The notes under the pieces are model-generated. The model searched no databases and was not told where the DNA came from. It saw nothing but the letters and a program-made list of their open reading frames with translations. Made by a program: the position numbers and the translations under genes. A stretch of 25,102 nucleotides of DNA from CAZDSS01 sp964508185 (lineage in GTDB: Bacteria > Pseudomonadota > Alphaproteobacteria > Sphingomonadales > Govanellaceae), in NCBI GenBank assembly GCA_964508185.1, contig CAZDSS010000032.1:1-25102 (forward strand). The letters are read 5' to 3'. Below are positions 1 through 7,030 of this stretch, in pieces (positions within the stretch are counted from its first letter, which is position 1; each line of letters opens with the position of its first letter).

Positions 1-1
1 A

Positions 2-1468
2 GTCAACGGCAGCTTCGGCGGCACCGTGGAAGTGGGGCCGGGCGGCCGCCTTGGCGGCACGGGCAGGATTGCGAGGGTCGTCAATGGCGGCGCCGTCGCC
101 CCCGGCAACAGCATCGGGACCCTCACGATTGCCGGCGACTATGTGGGCAATGGCGGCACGATCGAGATCGAAGCGGTGCTCGGCGGCGATAATTCCCCCA
201 CCGACCTTCTGGTGGTGGAAGGCAACACGTCGGGCAGCAGCTTCGTGCGGGTCATCAATCTCGGCGGTGCCGGGGCCGCGACCCAGGAAGGCATCAGGAT
301 CATCGACGTTGCCGGCAAGTCGGAGGGCAGCTTCACCCTCATCGGCGACTACACGCTGAACGGCGAGCCGGTGGTGGTGGCCGGGGCCTATGGCTATCGT
401 CTCCACAAGAACGGCATCAGCACGCCCGACGACGGCGACTGGTACCTGCGCTCGACGCTTCTGGAGGAGCCGGGCGATCCGGCGGATCCCGTGGATCCCG
501 CGCCCGCGCCGCTCTACCAGCCGGGCGTGCCGCTCTATGAAAGCTATTCCCATGTCCTGCAGGCGCTCAACAGGCTGCCCACCGCGCGGGAGCGGCTTGG
601 CGGCCGCGCCTGGTCGGATGCGCAGACCACGGGACAGTGGGGCTTCTGGGGCCGTCTCGACGGCGAAAGCCTGCGGCCGAAGACTCACGTCTCGACGACG
701 CGCGCGGATCTCGATGTCGACAGCTGGCAGGTGCAGATGGGGCTGGAGGCGGAGCTCCATCGCGGCAATGCGGGCTTGCTGACCGGCGGCCTTGCGGTTC
801 ATTACGGCGAAGCGGATGCCAGCGTCGTGTCAGCCTTCGGCGCGGGCAGCATCGATGCCCGGGGCTACGGCCTCGGCGCGAGCGTCACCTGGTACGGCGC
901 GCAAGGCTTCTATGCCGACGCCCAGCTGCAGCTGACGCTCTTTGACAGCGACCTGCGCTCGAACGTTCTGGGGCTGCTCAAGCGCGGCAACGACGCGATG
1001 GGCGAGGCCGTGGGGATCGAGATCGGCCAGCGCATTGCGGTCGGCGGAAAGTTCGCCGTGACGCCGCAGGCGCAGGTCACATATGCCCATATGGACTTCG
1101 ACATGTTCAGGGACAGCGTCGATGCGGAGGTGTCGCTCTCCGAAAGCAGCAGCCTCAAGACCCGGCTTGGCGTCGCGCTCGACCATCAGAGCGCATGGGA
1201 GCGGAATGGCGACCTGCGCCGCAGCAGCCTCTATGGCATCGTGAACCTGAGCTACGAGTGGGAGGACGGATCGGTGGTCAATGTGTCAGGCACGCAGATC
1301 ACCCGGCGCGACCGGCGCTTGTGGGGCGAGCTCGGCCTTGGCGCGAGCCATGCCTGGGGCGATGGCAGGTACAGCATCCATGGCGAGGTGTCCGCCGAGA
1401 CGCCGCTTGCCGATTTCGGCGACGGCTACGCCCTTCGCGGCACGGCAGGATTCAGGATCCGTTTCTGA
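2..1468 (+). CDS. Autotransporter (AidA-like), C-terminal part, 5' truncated by window edge
   Basis: The frame is open from the first bases of the window, so the true start lies upstream; an internal GTG at 26 is not a believable start because typical passenger sequence precedes it. The first ~145 residues are Gly-rich beta-helix passenger with the pattern 'APGNSIGTLTIAGDY' common just before autotransporter barrels. A Pro/Asp/Ala-rich linker follows near residues 145-165. The last ~275 residues look like a 12-strand autotransporter barrel: alternating aromatic/small residues, 'WGRLDG' near its start, and a terminal Phe (RIRF), the usual BAM signal. Expected role: type Va secretion, with the barrel in the outer membrane and the passenger on the surface or released. 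The passenger function cannot be judged from this fragment. Family call is strong; the missing 5' part is unknown. Confidence 0.9.
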   Translation, partial: VNGSFGGTVEVGPGGRLGGTGRIARVVNGGAVAPGNSIGTLTIAGDYVGNGGTIEIEAVLGGDNSPTDLLVVEGNTSGSSFVRVINLGGAGAATQEGIRIIDVAGKSEGSFTLIGDYTLNGEPVVVAGAYGYRLHKNGISTPDDGDWYLRSTLLEEPGDPADPVDPAPAPLYQPGVPLYESYSHVLQALNRLPTARERLGGRAWSDAQTTGQWGFWGRLDGESLRPKTHVSTTRADLDVDSWQVQMGLEAELHRGNAGLLTGGLAVHYGEADASVVSAFGAGSIDARGYGLGASVTWYGAQGFYADAQLQLTLFDSDLRSNVLGLLKRGNDAMGEAVGIEIGQRIAVGGKFAVTPQAQVTYAHMDFDMFRDSVDAEVSLSESSSLKTRLGVALDHQSAWERNGDLRRSSLYGIVNLSYEWEDGSVVNVSGTQITRRDRRLWGELGLGASHAWGDGRYSIHGEVSAETPLADFGDGYALRGTAGFRIRF

Positions 1469-1573
1469 ATGGATGCGCGGGCTGCGTCGGCCCGGTCTCG
1501 CGCCGTTGACCGGCCCTCGCCCGCCGCGTCATATTGTCCGTCCGTTGTTCCGAAACTCACAAGGAGCATGGCA

Positions 1574-2077
1574 ATGGACGAACAGGCGAAGAAAACGGCC
1601 CTGCGGATGATCCCCTACGGGATCTATGTGCTGACCGCGGGATCGAAGGACGGCAATGTGGCGGCGGCCACGGTCAACTGGGTGACCCAGACGAGCTTCG
1701 CGCCGCCGCTTCTCGCGCTCGGGGTCAAGACCGATTCCGGGGTCTATGCCCTGGGCCGCGAAAAGGGCCAGATGGTGCTCAACATGCTGGGCAAGGGCCA
1801 GCAGGGCCCGGCCTTCACCTTCTTCAAGCCGGCGGAATATGCGGACGGCAAGCTTTCCGGCGAGCCGGTGAAATGGGCCGCGAACGGCGCACCCATTCTG
1901 GAGAATGCTCCCGCCGCCGTCGAGCTCAAGCTCCTGCAGGTGGTGGAACTCGGCGACCATCACACCTTCATTGCCGAGGTGACCGGCGTCCATCTCAACA
2001 AGCCCATCGAAGGCCGCCCGGACGACGCCGTGTTGCACATGAAGGATCTGGGCGAGAAGGTGTTCTACGGCGGCTGA
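1574..2077 (+). CDS. Flavin reductase-like (DIM6/NTAB-type) FMN-binding protein
   Basis: This is a 167-residue protein starting MDEQAKKTALRMIPYGIYVL. The frame extends upstream to 1469, but AAGGAG at 1561-1566 lies 7 nt before the ATG at 1574 and only 1 nt before the ATG at 1568, so 1574 is preferred. The N-terminal 'PYGIYVLTA' strand, the 'AATVNWVTQTSFAPPLLALGV' type segment, and 'FIAEVTGVHLNKP' near residue 135 fit the split-barrel flavin reductase-like fold (residues ~8-165). Family members bind FMN and either reduce flavin with NAD(P)H for a partner oxygenase or act as stand-alone flavoproteins. No partner monooxygenase is adjacent. It is followed after 38 nt by the convergent metB. Function beyond the fold is not determined. 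Confidence 0.85.
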   Translation: MDEQAKKTALRMIPYGIYVLTAGSKDGNVAAATVNWVTQTSFAPPLLALGVKTDSGVYALGREKGQMVLNMLGKGQQGPAFTFFKPAEYADGKLSGEPVKWAANGAPILENAPAAVELKLLQVVELGDHHTFIAEVTGVHLNKPIEGRPDDAVLHMKDLGEKVFYGG

Positions 2078-2115
2078 CTTCACAAGGGCGTGGCGGGACA
2101 AGGGCGGGGCGGGTT

Positions 2116-3279
2116 TCAGCCGGCCTCGAGCCCTGCAAGCGCCGCTTCGAGATCGCTCAATAGATCCCGCTCGTCCTCGAGCCCCACGGAAAGCCGCAGG
2201 AGGCTATCGGTGATGCCCGCCGTGGCGCGGGCTTCCGGGCTCATGGCGGCGTGGGTCATGGTCGCGGGATGGGCCACCAGGCTTTCGACGCCGCCCAAGG
2301 ATTCCGCCAGGATGAAGACCTCGAGGCCTTCAAGGAAGCGGCGCACCGCCGCCTCGCCGCCCGCAAGCTCGAAGCTCAGCATGGCGCCGAAGCCGCGCTG
2401 CTGGCGGCGGGCGATCTCGTGCCCGGGATGGGAGGGAAGGCCCGGGTAGTGGATGGCGCTGACCGCCGGATGCCGGTCGAGAAAGGCAGCGATCGCCGCC
2501 GCCGTCGCCTGCTGGCGCTCCATGCGCGGGAACAGGGTGCGGAGGCCGCGTAACGTCAGCCAGGAATCGAACGGCGCGCCGGTGGTGCCGACCGTATTGG
2601 CCCAGGCCGCAAGATCGTCGGCGTCCGCGGCGTCCTTCGTCACCACTGCGCCGCCCACCACGTCCGAATGGCCGTTCAGGTACTTGGTGGTGGAATGGAT
2701 GACGTAATCGGCGCCGAGCGTCAGGGGACGCTGGAGGGCGGGCGACAGGAAGGTATTGTCCACTGCGACCTTCGCCCCCGCCGCCCGGGCCGCCGCGGCG
2801 ACCGACGCGATGTCGACGACGCGCATCAGGGGATTGCTCGGCGTCTCGATCAGCACGAGCTTCGGTTCATAGGCGAGGGCGGCGGCGAAGGCGCGGGGAT
2901 CGCCCTCATCCACCAGCATCAGCCGGAATTGCCCCCGCTCGCTCCGCGCTTGAAGGAGGCGCTGGGTGCCGCCATAACAGTCATGGGGCGCCACCACCAG
3001 ATCGCCCGTGCCGACCGTGGACAGGAGGAGATCCACCGCCGCCATGCCGGACGCGGTGACGACGGCGCCCGCCCCGCCCTCGAGCTCCGCCAGCGCCTCG
3101 GCCAGCATGTCCCGGGTGGGGTTTGCCCCGCGGGAATAGTCGTGCGCCCGGGGGCTGCCGAAGCCTTCGAAGGTATAGGTGCTGGACAGATGGAGGGGCG
3201 GCGCCACGGCGCCGAAGGCGGCGTCCGTGGCGATGCCGCTCGCGGCCGCGATGGTGCGCGGCCTGCGGGGCTTTTTCAT
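2116..3279 (-). CDS. metB: Cystathionine gamma-synthase (MetB)
   Basis: A 387-residue PLP enzyme of the Cys/Met metabolism family, the usual MetB length. It follows the E. coli MetB pattern closely from memory: 'PPLHLSSTYTFEGF' near residue 27, 'AHDYSRGANPTRD' at 45-57 (Tyr48 and Arg50 contact the PLP phosphate of the neighbouring subunit), 'APHDCYGG' at 97-104 (Tyr102), 'DNTFLSPALQ' with Asp174, and 'STTKYLNGHSDVV' with the PLP lysine at Lys199. The segment 'AESLGGVESL' near the C-terminus is also characteristic. It joins O-succinyl- or O-acetylhomoserine with cysteine to form cystathionine in methionine synthesis; the acyl donor cannot be told from sequence. It starts 22 nt downstream of the peroxiredoxin stop on the same strand, so the two are probably cotranscribed. 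No strong Shine-Dalgarno is visible. A cystathionine lyase or homoserine sulfhydrylase is less likely. Confidence 0.92.
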   Translation of the reverse strand: MKKPRRPRTIAAASGIATDAAFGAVAPPLHLSSTYTFEGFGSPRAHDYSRGANPTRDMLAEALAELEGGAGAVVTASGMAAVDLLLSTVGTGDLVVAPHDCYGGTQRLLQARSERGQFRLMLVDEGDPRAFAAALAYEPKLVLIETPSNPLMRVVDIASVAAAARAAGAKVAVDNTFLSPALQRPLTLGADYVIHSTTKYLNGHSDVVGGAVVTKDAADADDLAAWANTVGTTGAPFDSWLTLRGLRTLFPRMERQQATAAAIAAFLDRHPAVSAIHYPGLPSHPGHEIARRQQRGFGAMLSFELAGGEAAVRRFLEGLEVFILAESLGGVESLVAHPATMTHAAMSPEARATAGITDSLLRLSVGLEDERDLLSDLEAALAGLEAG

Positions 3280-3301
3280 GACCGTGTCCGATCCCGGCCC
3301 T

Positions 3302-3934
3302 TTACTGCTGCAGTTCCACCATGCGGAGGTAGGGCTTCAGGGTCTTGAAGCCCTGCGGGAAGAGCTTGCGCGCCTCATCGTCCGACAGGCTCGGCACGAT
3401 GACGCAGGGCTGGCCCTTCTCCCAGTTCACCGGGGTCGCCACCTTCTGGTAGTCGGTGAGCTGCAGGCTGTCGATGCAGCGGAGGATTTCCGCGAAATTG
3501 CGGCCCGCGCTCGGCGGATAGGTGAGGATCAGACGGATCTTCTTGTTGGGATCGATGATGAAGACCGAACGGACCGTCACCTTGGGGTCCGCCTCGGGAT
3601 GGATCATGTCGTAGAGCCTGGAGACCTTGAGGTCCGCGTCCGCCAGCAGGGGGAAGTTCAGGGCGTGGCCCTGGGTTTCCTCGATGTCCGAGGCCCATTT
3701 CTGGTGATCGTCCAGGGGATCGACCGAGAGGCCGATCACCTTCACGTTCCGCTTTTCCCATTCCGGCTTGAGACGGGCCACCTCGGCGAGCTCGGTCGTG
3801 CAGACCGGGGTGAAATCCTTGGGATGGCTGAACAGGACGGCCCAGGAATCGCCGATCCATTCATGGAAGCTGATGGGGCCTTCGGTGCTGTCCTGCACGA
3901 AATCGGGGGCGGTTTGACCAAGTTGCAATGCCAT
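3302..3934 (-). CDS. 1-Cys peroxiredoxin (Prx6 type)
   Basis: A 210-residue thiol peroxidase, right for the Prx6 subfamily. The peroxidatic site is 'HPKDFTPVCTTELAEVARL' with Cys45 and Thr42. The region around residue 165 ('RCIDSLQLTDYQKVATPVNW') and the long C-terminal extension to 'KPYLRMVELQQ' are hallmarks of 1-Cys Prx6 proteins rather than typical 2-Cys AhpC. Such enzymes reduce H2O2 and organic or lipid hydroperoxides in the cytosol, using glutathione or another thiol to regenerate the sulfenic acid. The ATG at 3934 is preceded by GAAGGAG at good spacing. It is the first gene of a minus-strand pair with metB. No OxyR-type site was recognised upstream. Confidence 0.93.
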   Translation of the reverse strand: MALQLGQTAPDFVQDSTEGPISFHEWIGDSWAVLFSHPKDFTPVCTTELAEVARLKPEWEKRNVKVIGLSVDPLDDHQKWASDIEETQGHALNFPLLADADLKVSRLYDMIHPEADPKVTVRSVFIIDPNKKIRLILTYPPSAGRNFAEILRCIDSLQLTDYQKVATPVNWEKGQPCVIVPSLSDDEARKLFPQGFKTLKPYLRMVELQQ

Positions 3935-4400
3935 TTCTGTTCTCCTTCAGCGGGTTATGGGAGCGATGAAACACGCGAACACAGACCCGGCCTGGCCTCG
4001 GGGACATGTCCGGCGTCTCCGGGGGCGTCGGCGCGTCCGTTCCGTCCGGCAATTCAGGACGGAGGGACAGGCATGCCCGACAGCGATCCGGAAAACGCGT
4101 CCCCGCCCATGTTCTGACGCTGCGTACTTGTTGAGGCGACGGTCACGGAAATCCCCGCCGGGATTGGGAGGATTGTAATGGCCCGGGGCCCTGCCTGTGA
4201 AGCCCTTCCGCAGCACCGGCCCGTCCTGGCATGGGCGTTCCGGATCCGCGAAGGCCCCCGCGGACTGTCGGGATTCTTGACGACTTCGGGACGGATTCAG
4301 CCGCAGGTTGCCGGGCGGGGCGCGGAATTCCGCCGTCTTTTTAATCTGGCGCGGAGTTTGCTTGCCCTCTGGCCCATTACAGGATTCTACAAGGGGGATC
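3935..4400. other. 466-bp intergenic region between prx and the PEP-CTERM gene
   Basis: No convincing gene is present; the open frames crossing it show no recognisable protein features. It must hold the divergent promoters of the peroxiredoxin and the secreted-protein gene. Two small symmetries are visible: GGACATGTCC at 4002-4011 and TCCGTCC/GGACGGA (9-nt loop) at 4041-4063. Neither is placed well enough to be called an operator. Confidence 0.5.
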
Positions 4401-5209
4401 ATGATGACGCTTGTCCGAAAGGTGGTGGCCGCCTGTTCCGGCATCCTGCTGGCGGCAGGGGTGAGCTCGGCCGCGAACGCCGTGGTGGTGACCGCGGGCG
4501 TGGAGGCCTTTGTCGACGGGACGTCCATCTTGAACGATAGGTATCCGCGCCCATCGGAGCGGCGATCGTAAACTTCGGGCCCCCCTATATGTTCGCATCG
4601 TCCATGGCTGACGGCACCCTGGGCGTGAACGTGGGGGTGGGCGGTCCCAACATGCCGGGTACCCAGCCGGGAACGCGCGGCGTCGCTCGGGCCACCTGGA
4701 CCGACACCATCACGAACAGTTCGGGCGGCAGCCTCGACTATCGTTTCGTGTTCGACATCATCGATCCGCGTTTCGCCTTGCCGGGGAATGATGCAAGCTA
4801 CGCCGAGATCAGCATCAACATCACGCTCGACGGCGACGTCATCTGGACGGCCTTCGCCCAAATGGACGGCTGCAGCGTGAGCTACAGCGACACTATGGGC
4901 GCCCCGTCCACCACCGACTTCTGCTACGCCGACTGGGCCTCCTTCACCGCGGAAGTGAACCTTGGGACATTCGCCGACGGGGAAAGCTTCGTCCTCGGCT
5001 ACGAGATGGAGGTGAGCGTGCTGTCGTGGGAGGTCTCCCGCATAGCTTATGCCATGGTGGGTGATCCGTTCAGGGCCGAGGGCACGCCGATTCAAATTGT
5101 CACCAGCCCGTCGGCCCCGGCGGCGGTTCCGGCCCCGGCGCCGCTTGCCCTGTTCGCCCTCGGCCTTGCCGCACTGTCGGTCGGGATCCGCGCCCGCCGC
5201 ACCGCCTGA
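4401..5209 (+). pseudogene. PEP-CTERM-like secreted protein, frameshifted
   Basis: Two frames together make one exported protein. The first (ATG 4401 or 4404, after AAGGGGG) encodes a signal peptide, MMTLVRKVVAACSGILLAAG then VSSAANA, and ends at TAA 4569-4571. The second frame opens after a TAG at 4538-4540 and continues through 'VSAPIGAAIVNFGPPYMFAS' into a ~200-residue beta-rich domain to TGA at 5207-5209. Moving from the first to the second frame needs a one-base loss (or two-base gain) between about 4538 and 4571. The C-terminus has VPAPAP, a hydrophobic helix (LALFALGLAALSVGI) and RARR, the three-part layout of PEP-CTERM/VPxPA-CTERM sorting tails handled by exosortase. Two cysteines (in MDGCSV and DFCYAD) could form a disulfide. 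The domain family is unrecognised. It may be a true pseudogene or a sequencing/assembly error; no slippery heptamer suggests programmed shifting. Confidence 0.75.
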
Positions 5210-5235
5210 CCGCGATCCCGAGACTCCTCAAAGAA

Positions 5236-5268
5236 ACGCCCGCACAGCCTCCGCTGCGCGGGCGTTTT
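5236..5268 (+). terminator. Rho-independent terminator after the PEP-CTERM gene
   Basis: ACGCCCGCACAG (5236-5247) pairs with CTGCGCGGGCGT (5254-5265) across a 6-nt loop with one A/C mismatch, followed at once by a short T-run (5265-5268). It sits 27 nt after the TGA of the secreted-protein gene. Confidence 0.8.
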
Positions 5269-5272
5269 GCGT

Positions 5273-5740
5273 TCAGGGGGCGGGCGACCGCTTCCTGCAG
5301 CATGCGACCCGCCTCGTGCAGGTATGGGAGCATGCGCGGCAGCAGGTGGCCCTGCCGCCGGGCTATGGCGACGTCATCACCCTCGGCGGCGAGCTCAGTC
5401 TGTGGGATCCCTTCGTCACCCGCTGGCTCGCCTGGATGCGCAAGAACCATCCGGATGCCGCCGTGCGGGCGGAGATCGCCACCGCCGGCCAGCTGCTGGA
5501 GCACGTGCTGAACGGGGCGGTGGATCTTGTCGTTCTCCACAATCCCCAGAAGCGGGCGGGGCCGGCTATTTCCGCACGGCTGTGGTGCAGCCCCACCTGG
5601 AGCGCGGCGAGCTCCACCGTGTGCCCCAGGCCCCGGAATTCTCCTATTCAATCTACATGGCCTATTCGACGCGGGCGCAGAACGAGGTGATCGCCCGCGC
5701 CCGCGCGAGTCTCAAGGCCTGTCTTCCGGCCGCGGAATAG
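5273..5740 (+). pseudogene. LysR-family regulator remnant (no HTH, internal deletion)
   Basis: Translation from about 5273 in one frame gives 'GAGDRFLQHATRLVQVWEHA' and runs through 'LPPGYGDVITLGGELSLWD' to 'VDLVVLHNPQ' (about 5547). This is the linker helix and first half of a LysR effector domain. The frame then loses sense, while a second frame gives 'GAGYFRTAVVQPHLERG', 'LHRVPQAPEFSYSIYMAYS' and a C-terminal helix ending at TAG 5738-5740, matching the end of the same domain. The N-terminal winged HTH is absent, because the homology begins right after the terminator, and the middle of the effector domain is deleted near 5550-5562 with a frame change. The remnant therefore cannot encode a working DNA-binding regulator. 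Its stop abuts the stop of the convergent VOC gene. LysR assignment is by pattern recognition of the effector domain. Confidence 0.75.
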
Positions 5741-6205
5741 TCAGCGTTCCTGCACCCAGGCGTCGATCATGGGCTTGAGCTCGATGGTGACGAGCTCGAC
5801 GATGAAGAGGCTCGTAGGCGGCGACATGTAGGTGAGGACGCCGTATCCGTCCTCGGGCGCGCCGCCGGCGGCGCGGATCTTCCAGCCGAGGGACAGGAGC
5901 CGCTCCGTCTCCGCCACCAGATCGTCCACCCAGACGCCGATATGGCGGCCGTCGGGAAACGTTTTGGGGTCGTAGAAGCTGCCCTTGGGCCCGCGGACGA
6001 TCTCCAGGTGATGGGGGCCCTGGCGGGAATAGACCGCTTCCACCACATAGTCCTGGGTGCCGTGTTCCGGCGTCCAGATCACCATGGGATCGAAGCGCTT
6101 GACCGGCGTCCATTCCAGATTGAGCGCGGCGCCGATTTCCTTCATGGCGGGCTCGAGGTCGTCGACCACGATTCCCGTATGGAATACCCGCTGCAGATCG
6201 AACAT
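5741..6205 (-). CDS. VOC/glyoxalase-fold family protein
   Basis: 154 residues from the ATG at 6205, chosen because AGGGGAGA lies just upstream; the upstream extension of the frame is Arg/Pro-rich and belongs to the antisense of tetR. Two beta-alpha-beta-beta-beta modules are visible: 'FHTGIVVDDLEPAM' with His9 and 'HHLEIVRG' (His65/66, Glu68), then 'HIGVWVDDLVAETERLL' with His88 and 'SLFIVELV' with Glu137. These His/Glu positions fit a VOC metal site, so a metal-dependent isomerase, epimerase, lyase or extradiol-type reaction is possible. The substrate is unknown. It lies 35 nt downstream of the TetR gene on the same strand and is probably cotranscribed with it, which makes it a candidate member of the catabolic operon beginning at the acyl-CoA synthetase. 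Confidence 0.85.
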   Translation of the reverse strand: MFDLQRVFHTGIVVDDLEPAMKEIGAALNLEWTPVKRFDPMVIWTPEHGTQDYVVEAVYSRQGPHHLEIVRGPKGSFYDPKTFPDGRHIGVWVDDLVAETERLLSLGWKIRAAGGAPEDGYGVLTYMSPPTSLFIVELVTIELKPMIDAWVQER

Positions 6206-6240
6206 CGTGAAGTCTCCCCTTTTTTCGTTTGCGTTTCCCG

Positions 6241-6951
6241 TCAGTCGGCCCCGTTGATGGCGGCGATCTCCATGGCGGCGCGGCGTCCGGCGCGGTTGCC
6301 GAAGGCGAGGGCGGTCATGACGACATGGCTCTGGAACTCGTCGCGCATCTCGTCGTCGCTGATGCGGCCGAGGGCCCAGTCCTGCACCGCGCCCCATTGC
6401 AGATTGGCGAAACTCCGCTCGATCCGCTCCTTGCCGATGCTGCGCACGCGCCTTGTGTCCACCTCGCCCGAGCGCATCCAGGCGCGGACGAGGGAGACGG
6501 GCATGTTGCGCAAGGCTTCCACCTGCGGCGCATCGGGCTTCGCCCCGAAATACATGCGCGCCGCCGTGGCCGAGAAGGCGCGCACATTGATGACTTCGTC
6601 CGCGATGCGGCGCGACATGCGGACGGCTTCCACGAGCGGCAGGGCGGCGTCGTCGCCGCCCGGGTCCAGCTCGCCGAACAGGCTGTTGTAATGGGCGGCG
6701 AGCGCCTGGGCGACGACGCCGTCCTTGTTGGAGAAGGCGTTGTAGATGGTGCGCAGCGCAACGCCGCAGCGCTTGCTCAGATCCTCGAGCTTGAACTGAT
6801 CCCCCCCATGCTCAGCAATCATGCGCCAGGCGGTGTTCAGAATGTCCTTGCGGCGCTTCTCGAAACTCTTGGCGTAGGGCCCCTGATAGCTCCCTTCTTC
6901 CGGCTGCTGCGGTGCGGGGGGCGGGGTCTTCTTCCGGTTCACTCTCGTCAT
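6241..6951 (-). CDS. TetR/AcrR family transcriptional regulator
   Basis: A 236-residue protein. A Pro/Lys-rich tail of about 30 residues is followed by a TetR HTH (residues ~33-80): 'RRKDILNTAWRMIAEHGGDQ', 'LEDLSKRCGVALRTIYNAFS' and 'NKDGVVAQAL'. The rest is a helical ligand domain without recognisable specificity. TetR proteins usually repress neighbouring genes and release DNA on ligand binding, often an acyl-CoA when linked to fatty-acid-like catabolic genes. It lies between the acyl-CoA dehydrogenase (79 nt upstream) and the VOC gene. A perfect inverted repeat sits in the 79-nt gap. The ribosome binding site at ATG 6951 is weak (GGGAG about 14 nt away), so the exact start is less certain than the family. 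Confidence 0.88.
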   Translation of the reverse strand: MTRVNRKKTPPPAPQQPEEGSYQGPYAKSFEKRRKDILNTAWRMIAEHGGDQFKLEDLSKRCGVALRTIYNAFSNKDGVVAQALAAHYNSLFGELDPGGDDAALPLVEAVRMSRRIADEVINVRAFSATAARMYFGAKPDAPQVEALRNMPVSLVRAWMRSGEVDTRRVRSIGKERIERSFANLQWGAVQDWALGRISDDEMRDEFQSHVVMTALAFGNRAGRRAAMEIAAINGAD

Positions 6952-6971
6952 TGTGGTAAAGCAAGCTCCCT

Positions 6972-6985
6972 AGATCGCCCGATCT
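6972..6985. promoter_or_regulatory. Inverted repeat upstream of tetR (possible operator)
   Basis: AGATCG-CC-CGATCT is a perfect 14-bp palindrome 21 bp before the tetR start codon in the 79-nt gap after the acyl-CoA dehydrogenase. Position and symmetry suit autorepression by the TetR protein. No second copy with the same arms was found in the window. Confidence 0.4.
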
Positions 6986-7030
6986 CGGACGCCACCGTAG
7001 CAGATCGGTGCCGTTCGGACCAAGACCGCA

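Noticed and set aside
1506..1534. TTGACC followed by a TCATAT-like box before the flavin reductase
   Set aside because: The -10 match is poor at any sensible spacing, so it is not listed as a promoter.
3947..5095. A 382-codon minus-strand frame across the prx/PEP-CTERM gap
   Set aside because: It is antisense to the secreted-protein domain and has no recognisable fold or ribosome binding site; the plus-strand signal peptide and sorting tail are far stronger evidence.
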